From contig JAUSLV010000016.1 of NCBI GenBank assembly GCA_030645495.1, positions 96,380 through 160,379 on the forward strand: a stretch of 64,000 nt of DNA. Direction: 5' to 3'. Of the stretch, positions 1-7,088 are shown piece after piece. Source of the stretch: Actinomycetota bacterium. GTDB lineage: Bacteria; Actinomycetota; Acidimicrobiia; Acidimicrobiales; Ilumatobacteraceae. Each line of letters starts with the position of its first letter. The first letter of the stretch is position 1. The position numbers and the translations under genes are program-made. Below the pieces are notes generated by a model. That model was not told the DNA's origin. It searched no databases and was given only the letters and a program-made list of their open reading frames with translations.

Positions 1-147
1 TGGCTGCGTGTGGTGCCCACCAACACTGCCGCCATCGCCTGCTACACCGCCGCCGGCTTCGTGCGCGCCAGTGCCGAGGTGGAGCAAGCGTTCAACCAGC
101 CCCAACCCCGCCCCTACGTGTGGATGCGGTTCGAAGGCGCGGCGTGA
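1..147 (+). CDS. GNAT-family N-acetyltransferase, C-terminal fragment
   Basis: The open frame enters from the left edge and stops with TGA at 145-147, giving 48 residues. The stretch reads V-x-P-x-N-x-x-A-I-x-x-Y-x-x-A-G-F near its start, which is the typical fourth motif (acetyl-CoA site, beta-bulge strand) of GNAT acetyltransferases, followed by a short beta-rich tail ending in a Trp-Met-Arg-Phe strand. Only the C-terminal third is inside the window, so substrate and start cannot be judged. A short gap separates it from the toxin-antitoxin pair downstream. Confidence 0.75.
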   Translation, partial: WLRVVPTNTAAIACYTAAGFVRASAEVEQAFNQPQPRPYVWMRFEGAA

Positions 148-200
148 AGTTAGCGAGGCTGCTATCATTGATATCAGTCTCGTGAAAGGGTGTGTCGGAG

Positions 201-422
201 ATGGCTCAGCTGATCGTGCGCAACGTTGACGACGACTTGGTGCGTCGGCTGAAGCAGCGCGCCGCATTGCACGGCCGATCGGCCGAGGAGGAACACCGCC
301 AACTGCTGCGCGATGCGCTGCGCAGGGGTGGCTTTGCCGACCGCCTGTTGGCGATGCCGCCGGCAGGCGACGACGAAGACTTCGCTCGTGCCCGTGATCT
401 GCCGCGCGAGCTCGATCTGTGA
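201..422 (+). CDS. VapB/FitA-type ribbon-helix-helix antitoxin
   Basis: A 73-residue protein beginning Met-Ala-Gln-Leu-Ile-Val-Arg-Asn, matching the N-terminal beta strand of FitA-like ribbon-helix-helix antitoxins, then a helix with the family signature R-A-A-x-H-G-R-S-A-E-E-E. The acidic C-terminal tail (roughly residues 55-73) is the usual toxin-binding region. ATG 201 is preferred over in-frame GTG 192 because the purine-rich AAAGGG at 185-190 is spaced correctly for 201. Its TGA overlaps the GTG of the PIN-domain gene by 4 nt, so the two are translationally coupled. Known FitA/VapB proteins repress their own operon and neutralise the PIN RNase; that role is inferred here from family and context. 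Confidence 0.85.
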   Translation: MAQLIVRNVDDDLVRRLKQRAALHGRSAEEEHRQLLRDALRRGGFADRLLAMPPAGDDEDFARARDLPRELDL

Positions 423-832
423 TCGGGTTCTTGTTGGACACCAACGTGGTGTCCGAACTGCGCAAACGGGACCGTCACGATGCTCGGGTGCGAGCCTGGT
501 TTGATCAGCACCGCGACGACGAGTTCTGGCTGTCGGTGCTCGTGGTGGGCGAACTGGCCAGGGGCGTGCAGCTGATCGCCCGCCGAGACGCACCCGCAGC
601 CGAGGCCCTACGGGCCTGGCTCGACTCGGTCACTACCGAGTTCGCCGACCGGATCCTGCCCGTGACGATGCCGATCAGCCTTCGCTGGGCGGCGCTGTGC
701 GTGCCCGACCCGCTGCCGGTGATCGACGGGTTGCTCGCGGCGACGGCACTCGAACACGGGCTGACCCTGGTGACCCGCAACGTCGCCGACGTCGCCCGCA
801 GCGGGGTCCCGTTCGTCAACCCGTTCGACTGA
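419..832 (+). CDS. PIN-domain ribonuclease toxin, VapC/FitB type
   Basis: A 137-residue PIN protein of normal family length. The acidic catalytic residues are visible: Asp7 in the opening LLDTN strand, Glu45 in VVGELARG, Asp103 in VIDGLLAATA, and Asp124 after TRNVAD. These coordinate Mg2+ in VapC RNases, which cleave tRNA or rRNA when freed from antitoxin. The GTG start overlaps the antitoxin stop (GTGA), the standard arrangement of vapBC/fitAB operons. The gene is intact. It is convergent with the broken GNAT gene that follows on the other strand. Target RNA cannot be predicted from sequence. Confidence 0.88.
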   Translation: MIGFLLDTNVVSELRKRDRHDARVRAWFDQHRDDEFWLSVLVVGELARGVQLIARRDAPAAEALRAWLDSVTTEFADRILPVTMPISLRWAALCVPDPLPVIDGLLAATALEHGLTLVTRNVADVARSGVPFVNPFD

Positions 833-834
833 CG

Positions 835-1163
835 CGAGGACCTGGTTCCGCTCGGTAGCCGCAGCCAGAGCCGGGGGGTGCTCGGCGCGCACGGCGATGA
901 CCATCACGTAACGATGTGCGGGGAGCGGGCCGAGGGTGTCGTGTTCGATGCGTTCGTGGGCGCAGACGGCAACGATCTGACCGTCGATGTCAGTCGGCGA
1001 CGATCACTCGCCGGTCGAGTGCTTGGTGGTCGTGGTCGTGTTGCCAGCCGATGAGCCCGCTGACGATCTCGGTGACCTCGTCGAGCCACGCCGATGGTGG
1101 TCCGCCGATATCAAATGCTGCGAGCGTGACCGCGTCGTCGGCGGTGGCGTCGCGCAGGATCAC
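835..1163 (-). pseudogene. Frameshifted GNAT-like gene coupled to XRE regulator
   Basis: Read leftward from GTG 1163 (which overlaps the XRE stop as GTGA), the frame gives a GNAT-like N terminus (ILRDATADDAVTLAAF) and runs to RRVIVAD, then hits TGA at about 990. Directly after it, in another frame, the expected continuation IDGQIVAVCAHERI appears, followed by a plausible acetyltransferase strand (HRYVMVIAVRAEH). Removing the extra 4 nt at about 987-992 (the sequence reads GAC-TGAC) restores VIVAD-IDGQIVAV. The reading then runs antisense into the PIN toxin gene near 835, so the C terminus is probably also lost. The natural length would be about 150 residues. Overlap with an XRE gene suggests a GNAT toxin of a toxin-antitoxin pair, now inactive. 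A sequencing error is the alternative. Confidence 0.55.
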
Positions 1164-1501
1164 TTCGTCTCGCGCTCGATGCTGAGGGTTCGCTTCTTGG
1201 GCTTCCACGGTGCACCGGCTGCTGTTGGCACGGTGGTTGTGGTCCCGCCGTTGGCGAGGCTGCGGCGCCGTGGTTGTTCGGTGGTGGCGAGGGCGGTGGA
1301 GATGCGTTGGATGGTGGACCAGCGGGCGTCGAGGTGGCCGTTCTCGATGCGGGAGATGTCGGCCTGGGGGATGCCGGTGCGCTTGGACAACTCGGCCTGG
1401 GTCCAGCCGAGCTCGATGCGCCGTTCACGGACCGAGTCGCCTGGATGATCGAGTTCAGCAAGAGCGGACCATGTCGCCATGCGAGCAACTCTATGTGTCA
1501 T
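1160..1501 (-). CDS. XRE-family helix-turn-helix regulator / antitoxin
   Basis: A 113-residue protein with a Cro/C1-type helix-turn-helix at about residues 23-72: SVRERRIELGWTQAELSKR, then GIPQADISRIENG, the classic recognition-helix region. The C-terminal tail is basic and low in complexity. Its stop overlaps the GTG of the following GNAT-like gene, so the pair was made as one unit, resembling XRE antitoxin + GNAT operons. A second in-frame ATG at 1480 (MATWSALAEL) is an equally possible start because no clear ribosome site precedes ATG 1501. Paired TTCGAA motifs lie just upstream and may be its operator. Since the partner is frameshifted, it may persist only as a regulator. Confidence 0.8.
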   Translation of the reverse strand: MTHRVARMATWSALAELDHPGDSVRERRIELGWTQAELSKRTGIPQADISRIENGHLDARWSTIQRISTALATTEQPRRRSLANGGTTTTVPTAAGAPWKPKKRTLSIERETK

Positions 1502-1521
1502 GGCACATGTCCATAACGAAG

Positions 1522-1537
1522 TTCGAAAAGCTTCGAA
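1522..1537. promoter_or_regulatory. Paired TTCGAA palindromes, candidate operator
   Basis: Two perfect 6-bp palindromes TTCGAA sit at 1522-1527 and 1532-1537, centre to centre 10 bp, i.e. one helical turn, 20-35 bp upstream of the XRE start. The spacing and symmetry suit a dimeric helix-turn-helix protein regulating its own gene. Inferred; no binding data. Confidence 0.4.
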
Positions 1538-1545
1538 AACGCAAT

Positions 1546-1569
1546 CGAGCGGCCCCGAAGGACCGCTCG
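1546..1569 (-). terminator. Hairpin downstream of tRNA-Arg
   Basis: CGAGCGG and a facing GACCGCTCG pair into a 9-10 bp stem with a short loop and one mismatch. On the minus strand it lies directly 3' of the tRNA and is followed by a short T run (GCGTTTT), consistent with an intrinsic terminator. Confidence 0.5.
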
Positions 1570-1577
1570 ACCGTCAG

Positions 1578-1650
1578 CGCACTCGGAATGACTCGAACAT
1601 TCAACCTTCTGATCCGTAGTCAGATGCTCTATCCATTGAGCTACGAGTGC
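1578..1650 (-). tRNA. tRNA-Arg (anticodon ACG)
   Basis: On the minus strand a 73-nt cloverleaf can be folded: 7-bp acceptor GCACTCG/CGAGTGC, D-arm containing AGCTCAATGGATAGAGC, anticodon stem TCTGA/TCAGA with loop CTACGGA (anticodon ACG), and T-loop GTTCGAGTC. The CCA end is not encoded. ACG tRNA reads CGN arginine codons after A34 is deaminated to inosine. Confidence 0.93.
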
Positions 1651-1700
1651 TTGCGGGTCGCCATTGTAGAGGCGCGACCCCGCGTTCGGCTACTGGTTTC

Positions 1701-3221
1701 TCAGCCGCCCCACGGACCCCAGCCGTTGCTGCGCTGGTACACCACGAGTGCCATCTGCACGTTGATCACCGGGTCGAGCAGCTGCGTGGGGCTGGTGACG
1801 CCGTAGTTCACCAGCCACTTCTTGTGGGCGTTGAAGTTGATCTGGAACACGCCGTAGCAGCAGGAGTTCTGCGAGTTCTGGTTGAAGTGGCTCTCGCGCT
1901 CGGCGACGGCGAAGGCCTTGTCGATCTGGTCGGCGGGGAACACGTCGCGGATGATCTGCTGCACCTCGGCCCGGGTGTAGATCTTGATCGCCGGCTTGGC
2001 CACGGTGGTGGGCGTGGGCTTCACCGTGGTGGGCGTGGGCTTCACCGTGGTGGTGGGCGCCGTCGGCGTGGTGGCGTTGGCCGGCAGGCACACGGTCTTG
2101 CCGGGCAGCAGCAGGGTGGTCTTGCTGGCGTTGTTGGCGGCCAGCAGCTGCGTGGTGGTGATCGACGCCTTCTTGGCGATGATGCTCCAGGCGTCGCCCT
2201 TCACGATCGTGTACTTCTTGGTGCACGCGGGGGCCGTGGTGGGCGGTGCGGTGGCCGCCGCGGTGGTGGCGGTGGCCGCAGGTGTGGTTGCGTTGGCGGG
2301 CAGGCACACGGTCTTGCCGGGCAGTAGCAGGGTGGTCTTGCTGGCGTTGTTGGCGGCCAGCACTTCGTTCAGGCTCACGTTCGACTTCTCGGCGATGCGC
2401 ACCCAGAAGTCGCCCTTCACCACCGTGTACGACTTGGCGCACACCAGCGGGGCAGCAGCGGTTTGCGGGGTGGCGACGGCCCTCGACGCGGCCTGCTCTG
2501 CCGGTGTGGCGGGCGCCGCGGTGGGCGTAGGCGTGATCGGCGGCTGGGTGGCAGCGGCCGTGATGGTGGCCTGGGTGCCCATCGCCAGCGTGGTGTCGTC
2601 GGGGCGAATGCCCTTGCTCTCGGCCTCGCCGCCGCGCAGTGTGAGCGCCAGCGGAATGAGCAGCACGATGATCAGCACCATCACGCCGATGCGGCGCATC
2701 AGCGGGTCGATCTGTGTGCCGCGGCCGTGCAGCAGCTCGCGGCCCTTGCGGGCGGCCATGCCCACTGCTTGGCCGATGGAGGCCGGCCAGTTGTCGTCGC
2801 CGCCAGTGCGGGTGGCCTTGGTGCGGCGGGTGCCCCAGCGGGTGTCGTCGCTCCACGCCTCGTCGCCCCACACTTCGCGAGTGGCGTCGGCGTCGTGGTT
2901 GCCGTAGGCGTCGTAGCCCAGCTCTTCGTCGAGGTCGTCGAACATGGTCTGGTCGTACACCGGCTGCTGGCGGGTGGGCTCGTGCGTTTGCCGCAGGTAC
3001 GGCGGGGCAGACACGCGGCGCACGGGCGGGGCGGCCACCACGGGAATCGATCCGGTGTCGTTGTGCTGGCGAGCCGAGGGCTGGTTGGCCCGGTTGGCCC
3101 ACAGGCGGCTGGGCTGCGGGGGCGGCGAACCGGCCGGCTTCATGCGGGCGGTGAACCGCTCGAGCGGGCGAGTGGGCTCGTCGTCCCAGAATCCCCGGGA
3201 ATCGTCATCGTGATCGAACAT
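1701..3221 (-). CDS. Membrane-anchored LysM protein with lysozyme-like C-terminal domain
   Basis: A 506-residue protein. Residues 1-170 are charged, Pro/Arg-rich and cytoplasmic; one membrane helix spans about 177-196; a Thr/Ala/Pro linker follows. Two LysM modules lie at about 263-308 and 336-380, each ending in an almost identical LLPGKTVCLPAN block. After a Thr/Lys linker, residues 415-506 look like a small lysozyme/transglycosylase fold, with ERESHFN (probable catalytic Glu443) and CYGVFQIN. The LysM repeats bind peptidoglycan, so this is most likely a wall-remodelling hydrolase acting outside the membrane, of the type-II-orientation kind. It stands alone, with a candidate promoter at 3285-3315. 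A resuscitation-promoting-factor-like role is possible but unproven. Confidence 0.75.
   Translation of the reverse strand: MFDHDDDSRGFWDDEPTRPLERFTARMKPAGSPPPQPSRLWANRANQPSARQHNDTGSIPVVAAPPVRRVSAPPYLRQTHEPTRQQPVYDQTMFDDLDEELGYDAYGNHDADATREVWGDEAWSDDTRWGTRRTKATRTGGDDNWPASIGQAVGMAARKGRELLHGRGTQIDPLMRRIGVMVLIIVLLIPLALTLRGGEAESKGIRPDDTTLAMGTQATITAAATQPPITPTPTAAPATPAEQAASRAVATPQTAAAPLVCAKSYTVVKGDFWVRIAEKSNVSLNEVLAANNASKTTLLLPGKTVCLPANATTPAATATTAAATAPPTTAPACTKKYTIVKGDAWSIIAKKASITTTQLLAANNASKTTLLLPGKTVCLPANATTPTAPTTTVKPTPTTVKPTPTTVAKPAIKIYTRAEVQQIIRDVFPADQIDKAFAVAERESHFNQNSQNSCCYGVFQINFNAHKKWLVNYGVTSPTQLLDPVINVQMALVVYQRSNGWGPWGG
2074..2362. repeat. Duplicated 73-bp segment inside the LysM gene
   Basis: The segments 2074-2146 and 2290-2362 are direct repeats differing at only 2 of 73 positions (C/G near the start and C/T in the middle). 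They encode the end of each LysM module. The near identity, while flanking module sequence has diverged, suggests recent duplication or gene conversion. Confidence 0.9.
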
Positions 3222-3284
3222 CGTGCACCACCTTCTGCCCGCTCAACGATCGGATGGATCCGACCGGCCACTGGAAGACGACGA

Positions 3285-3315
3285 AGTGTACCCCAGGTTC
3301 GTAACGCGAATGCAA
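3285..3315 (-). promoter_or_regulatory. Candidate sigma-70 promoter of the LysM hydrolase
   Basis: On the minus strand TTGCAT (3315-3310) and TACACT (3290-3285) resemble -35 and -10 boxes, 19 bp apart, about 65 bp upstream of the ATG. The -10 match is good, the spacing slightly long. No other feature explains this 240-bp gap. Confidence 0.35.
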
Positions 3316-3420
3316 CAGTGTGTCGAATCGATGACGACGGTCACGTGCCGCCGGGGTGGTGGCCGGGGTGCGACTGAGCGGTGGGTCACCTCTTTCGGAC
3401 GCGGCGCCGGAGAACGCCGA

Positions 3421-3450
3421 AGGGCCCGGCAGCTTGCGCCACCGGGCCCT
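3421..3450 (-). terminator. Strong GC hairpin 3' of tRNA-Ser
   Basis: AGGGCCCGG at 3421-3429 pairs perfectly with CCGGGCCCT at 3442-3450 around a 12-nt loop. It lies about 12 nt beyond the tRNA-Ser 3' end on the minus strand, so it probably ends that transcript. Confidence 0.6.
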
Positions 3451-3461
3451 TTGGACATGCG

Positions 3462-3552
3462 CGGAGAGGGTGGGATTTGAACCCACGGACCACTTTAGGG
3501 CGGTCCCCGCATTAGCAGTGCGGTCCCTTCGACCTGACTCGGGCACCTCTCC
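3462..3552 (-). tRNA. tRNA-Ser (anticodon GCT)
   Basis: A 91-nt class II tRNA on the minus strand: acceptor GGAGAGG/CCTCTCC, anticodon stem CCGCA/TGCGG with loop CTGCTAA (anticodon GCT, reading AGC/AGU), a long variable arm, and a GTTCAAATC T-loop. CCA is not encoded. It borders the Tad operon that begins about 220 bp to the right; the gap between holds no visible gene. Confidence 0.93.
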
Positions 3553-3775
3553 AGACGTGCGACAGACTAGCGGCGGAACGCCCGCGCCCCCACCGGGAAA
3601 CGGTGTCGAGGCCAAGCCCCCTTTGGCGTGTCGCGAGGAACTTCTGCCGGTTCGGTCGGCTCGCTGTACCCAGTGAGGACGTGAGCGCGTCGTCAAGCTT
3701 CCTTCAACTCGTTGACAAACGAGCAGAGCTGACGAAAGATTCAGTTCTTCACAACCCGACGGCGGAGGTCGGATC

Positions 3776-4351
3776 ATGATCGCATTCGTAGCAGTGCGGG
3801 GCAACCCCCCGACAACGGCGCACCGCGTGGCACAGGCGCTTGCCGCCGTGCCGAGCGTGGCCCGCTGGGCGTGGGCAGGTGCATGCGCAACATCGTGCCT
3901 GATCGCCAGCGCGCAGGCCGGCCCCGTAGCGACCCAAGTGTGCACCGGGGTGGCGGGGGTGGTGCTGGCCACCGCGGCGCTGGTGGATGTGCACGAACGG
4001 CGGTTGCCGAACCGACTGCTGGCCGCGGCGGGCCTGCTGGTGCTGCTCGCCGCGGCCGCGGACGGCCGGGTTGCGCCGTCGCTGGTTGGCGCACTCGTGG
4101 CCGGTGGCCTGCTGCTGGTGGTGCGCCTCGCACGCTCGGTCGGCATGGGCGACGTGAAGATGGCCACTGTGGTGGGGGCGGGTGTCGTGCGCGAACACCC
4201 CGTCGCCGCACCCGTGGCCATCGCCGTAGCGGCGATGGCCGGTGCGGGCACCGGCCTCGTGCTGCGTCGCTCGAGCCTGCCGTTCGGTCCCGCGCTCTGG
4301 CTGGGCTGGGCGGTCGCAGTCATCCTGCCGGTGGGGCGGTGGTGGGCATGA
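3776..4351 (+). CDS. cpaA: Prepilin peptidase, CpaA/TadV type (A24 family)
   Basis: A 191-residue, strongly hydrophobic membrane protein with about six helices. The two catalytic aspartates of the A24 aspartic peptidases are visible: Asp71 in ALVDVHERRLPNR and Asp126 in the GxGD motif (GMGDVKMA). It lacks the N-terminal methyltransferase domain of PilD, as expected for the short TadV/CpaA form. It would cleave the leader peptides of pilins and pseudopilins at the membrane. It is the first gene of the Tad operon and overlaps the CpaB-like gene as ATGA. No second prepilin peptidase is present in the window, so it may also process the Flp pilin of the 27-kb locus. Confidence 0.85.
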   Translation: MIAFVAVRGNPPTTAHRVAQALAAVPSVARWAWAGACATSCLIASAQAGPVATQVCTGVAGVVLATAALVDVHERRLPNRLLAAAGLLVLLAAAADGRVAPSLVGALVAGGLLLVVRLARSVGMGDVKMATVVGAGVVREHPVAAPVAIAVAAMAGAGTGLVLRRSSLPFGPALWLGWAVAVILPVGRWWA

Positions 4352-4989
4352 ACACTGCGGCCCAAGCGATGGCTCGCGAGGCTCGGCCGATCGCCGCCAC
4401 TCGGCGGGTGCGCAGCCGGGTACACACTCAGTGGTTGGCGCTCGGGGCAGCCCTCGTGGTGCTGTCGGGTGTCCTGGTGGCGTGGGGGCTGTCGCAGGCA
4501 GCCGAGCGGGTGCAGGTGGTGCAGGTCGCTCGCGACGTGCCGGCCGGACATGTGTTGGAAGCTGGCGACCTCACCATCACGGGGGTGGCGTACGACGGGG
4601 CGGTGCACGGCCTGGTGCCCGCTGCCTCGCTGCACGCGCTGGTGGGTCGTGTGGCCGCGATCGACTTCACCACCGGTGCGTTGGTGCAGGTGGGTATGTG
4701 GAGCGATCTGCCGCCCCTCGCTGCCGGCGAAGACCGAGTGGGCGCCGTGCTCGCGGCCGGGCGGTTTCCGGTGGGGCTCACCCGTGGCGATGTCGCGGTG
4801 GCCGCCGCGATCGACCCCACGGTCGAGTTCGCGCCCGTCACGGTGCGGGTGCTCGACGTCGTGGAGACGTCGGCGGGCGACCTGCACATCACGCTCGCCG
4901 TCGGCCAGGCCTCGGCCGTGTCGGTCGGGCAGCTGGCCGCCACCGATCAGTTGTTGCTGGTGGGTCGTGCCTCGGCAGGCGAGTCGTGA
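4348..4989 (+). CDS. cpaB: CpaB/RcpC-like SAF-domain pilus assembly protein
   Basis: A 213-residue protein with one membrane helix at about residues 29-48 and a SAF domain following it (VQVARDVPAGHVLEAGDLTI), the hallmark of the CpaB/FlgA family. The remaining extracytoplasmic part is beta-rich. In Tad systems CpaB is a periplasmic/wall-zone component thought to link the pilus to the envelope; in single-membrane bacteria it occurs without an outer-membrane secretin, and none is found here. The start is the ATG that overlaps the previous stop. The gene ends in GTGA with the CpaE-like gene. Confidence 0.8.
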   Translation: MNTAAQAMAREARPIAATRRVRSRVHTQWLALGAALVVLSGVLVAWGLSQAAERVQVVQVARDVPAGHVLEAGDLTITGVAYDGAVHGLVPAASLHALVGRVAAIDFTTGALVQVGMWSDLPPLAAGEDRVGAVLAAGRFPVGLTRGDVAVAAAIDPTVEFAPVTVRVLDVVETSAGDLHITLAVGQASAVSVGQLAATDQLLLVGRASAGES

Positions 4990-5741
4990 TCATCGCCGTC
5001 GGCGCGTGGCGCGGCACCGGCGCAACCGTGGTGGCGTTCGCCCTCGCGGCCGCCGCCGCGGCGGCCGACCCCGATGGCGCGTGGCTGATCGAGGCCGACC
5101 CGGCTGGCGGCGTGCTCGCCGGGCGGGTGCAGCTCGGGCAGTTCGCACTGGCCGGTCTCGAGCAGGTGGCGTTCCCCACCGAGCGGGGCGCCGTCATCTC
5201 CACGCTCCACGAGGTGTCGCAGCGGGTGGGCGATGTGAGCGTGGTGGCCGCGCCGGCCGACCCGTTCCGAGCCTTCGCCTGTCATCAACCGCGGGTGCCG
5301 TGGGTCTCGGCGCTTCGCGAGCTGCCCGGCACCGTGGTGGTCGATGTCGGTCGGCTGCGGGCGGGGTCGCCCGCATGGCCGCTGCTACAACTGGCCGACG
5401 AGATGCTGTTGGTGTCGTCGCCGGAAGTCACCGCGGTGGTCGCCTCCGACGACTGGGCGCGCAATGGCGGCCGCGTGTCACCCAGCGAGGCCGGTATCGA
5501 ACCGCAGCGCTGTCGCCTCGTAATCGTCGACTCGCCGGCCGGTGTGGCCTTCCCCAGCTCCACGCTCGCGGCCGATCTCGGCACCACCTGCGCAGGCAGG
5601 TTGCCCTGGGAGCCCTCGGCAGTCGACCTCTTGTATCGCGGTGCGTCGCTCACCGACCGGCGGCTGCGCAAGAGTCAGTTCGCGAGCGCCGTGCGGCGTC
5701 TTGCCGCGAATGTGGCGGCCCCGCAGTTGGTGGCGTCATGA
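4986..5741 (+). CDS. CpaE/TadZ-like MinD-family ATPase (degenerate)
   Basis: A 251-residue protein opening with MIIAVGAWRGTGATVV. This is the strand and P-loop position of MinD/ParA ATPases, but it reads G-A-W-R-G-T-G-A-T, without either lysine of the deviant Walker A motif. Later strands (VVVDVGRL, LVIVDSPAG) also follow the MinD fold. CpaE/TadZ proteins localise the Tad apparatus, and degenerate P-loops are known among them, so this is probably a non-hydrolysing scaffold. It lies between CpaB and TadA with 4-nt overlaps at both ends. Confidence 0.72.
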   Translation: MIIAVGAWRGTGATVVAFALAAAAAAADPDGAWLIEADPAGGVLAGRVQLGQFALAGLEQVAFPTERGAVISTLHEVSQRVGDVSVVAAPADPFRAFACHQPRVPWVSALRELPGTVVVDVGRLRAGSPAWPLLQLADEMLLVSSPEVTAVVASDDWARNGGRVSPSEAGIEPQRCRLVIVDSPAGVAFPSSTLAADLGTTCAGRLPWEPSAVDLLYRGASLTDRRLRKSQFASAVRRLAANVAAPQLVAS

Positions 5742-7087
5742 TCGACGACGAGCTCGATCAGCTGGCTGTCGACGTGCGCCGTCAGTGGGGCGACCGCTTC
5801 CCGGTTCCCAGCCGCGACGAATCGGCAACAGAACGCGACCTGCGGGAAGAGGTCACCCGCGACGTGTTGCACCGTGTGGTGTTGCCCGAGTTGGATCGCC
5901 AACGGGTGGTTGCCCGAGCCCAGCCCCTCGCAGCTGTCGAGCACGATGCGCTGGTGGAGCTGGTGGTGTCCGAGATGTTCGGGCTGCCTCGCCTGCTCAC
6001 CGTGCTGCGCGACCCGCAGGTCACCGACGTGCTGGTGTTCGGCGCGGATCCGGTACGCGTGGAACGCTCCGACGGAACCCGCCAGACGCTGCCGCCCCTG
6101 GTGCGCCGCGATCGCGATCTCGAGCGGATCATCTACGACACCGCCACCATGCGCCGGCGGCCGTTCAACCGCGAGCACCCGTTCGTCGATCTCGAACTCG
6201 AGCCGGGGGTGCGCTTCCACGGCGAGGGCTACGACGTGGTGCAGCGGCCGATCATCACGATCCGGCGTGCCGCGGTGTTCGGCATGAGCCTCGGCGAGTT
6301 GGCCGAGCGCGGCATGCTCGATCAAGCGGCGGTGGCGCTGCTGCGCGCGGCGGTGGCCGCCGATATGACCGTGGTGGTGTGTGGCCGGATGGGGTCGGGC
6401 AAGACGACGCTGCTGCGCGCGCTGGTGCACGAGATCGACGAGCACGACGTGATCGTGACGGTGGAGACCGACTTCGAGTTGAACCTGGCGAACATGGGTC
6501 GACACCGCTTCGTGCACGCCTATCAGTCGCGCGTGCCCAGCACCAGCGACGGCGCCGGCATCTCGTGCCACGAGATGATGGTGCCGGCGGTGCGAACGCG
6601 AGCCGACTGGATCGTGGTGGGTGAGGTGCGTGGTGCCGAGGGCGGCGCGTTGGTGCAGGCGATGTCGATCGGCCAGGGGGCGATGGCCACCGTGCACGGC
6701 GGGTCGGCGAAGGACGGCGTGGAACGACTGGCCGAGCTGATCGCCTACCACAACGGTGCCGAGCTGCGGATGGCCCGCTGGCAGGTGTACCGCAGCATCG
6801 ACCTGGTGGTGCACGTGGCCGGCGACAACCAGTCGGGTCGCTACGTCACCGAGATCGCCTGCCCGTCGGTGGAGGAGGACGGCGCACGCTTCGTGATGCA
6901 CCGGTTGTTCGCCGCGCGTGCCGGTGCTCCCGATCGTCGGGCACGGGCGAGTTCCGAGCCGCAGCGACCGATGCTCGATCGGCTGTGCGCGGCCAGCCCA
7001 GGGTTCTCCACCCACTGGTGGCACGTCGCCGACGACACGCATCGGCCGCTCGACCCGCCGGCCACCGTCCTGCGGCAGGTGGGCTGA
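5738..7087 (+). CDS. tadA: Tad secretion ATPase TadA/CpaF
   Basis: A 449-residue secretion ATPase of the GspE/VirB11 superfamily. Walker A is CGRMGSGKTTLL (about 215-226), Walker B is WIVVGEVRGAE with Glu296, and the His box region ATVHGGSA follows. The N-terminal ring domain contains the LRDPQVTDVLVFG block characteristic of CpaF. It would power pilin assembly from the cytoplasmic face. Residues 400-449 form an extra Arg/Pro-rich tail beyond the usual family end. The start ATG overlaps the preceding TGA; TadB follows after one nucleotide. Confidence 0.92.
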   Translation: MIDDELDQLAVDVRRQWGDRFPVPSRDESATERDLREEVTRDVLHRVVLPELDRQRVVARAQPLAAVEHDALVELVVSEMFGLPRLLTVLRDPQVTDVLVFGADPVRVERSDGTRQTLPPLVRRDRDLERIIYDTATMRRRPFNREHPFVDLELEPGVRFHGEGYDVVQRPIITIRRAAVFGMSLGELAERGMLDQAAVALLRAAVAADMTVVVCGRMGSGKTTLLRALVHEIDEHDVIVTVETDFELNLANMGRHRFVHAYQSRVPSTSDGAGISCHEMMVPAVRTRADWIVVGEVRGAEGGALVQAMSIGQGAMATVHGGSAKDGVERLAELIAYHNGAELRMARWQVYRSIDLVVHVAGDNQSGRYVTEIACPSVEEDGARFVMHRLFAARAGAPDRRARASSEPQRPMLDRLCAASPGFSTHWWHVADDTHRPLDPPATVLRQVG

Positions 7088-7088
7088 C

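Noticed and set aside
985..995. TGA in the GNAT-like gene as a selenocysteine codon, given the tRNA-Sec at 33.6 kb
   Set aside because: Sequence after the TGA in the same frame is Arg/His/Pro-rich nonsense; homology continues in another frame, so it is a frameshift.
1846..2460. Repeated sequence between 2.07 and 2.36 kb as a CRISPR-like array
   Set aside because: Only two copies, inside a coding region, encoding LysM modules.
3222..3461. A ydaO-type (c-di-AMP) riboswitch before the LysM hydrolase gene, suggested by the disA gene in the window and by known control of wall hydrolases
   Set aside because: The conserved ydaO core sequences and fold could not be found; only a plausible promoter is visible.
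3462..3775. tRNA-Ser as an integration site for the Tad locus
   Set aside because: No duplicated tRNA end, integrase or direct repeat was found at either side of the operon.
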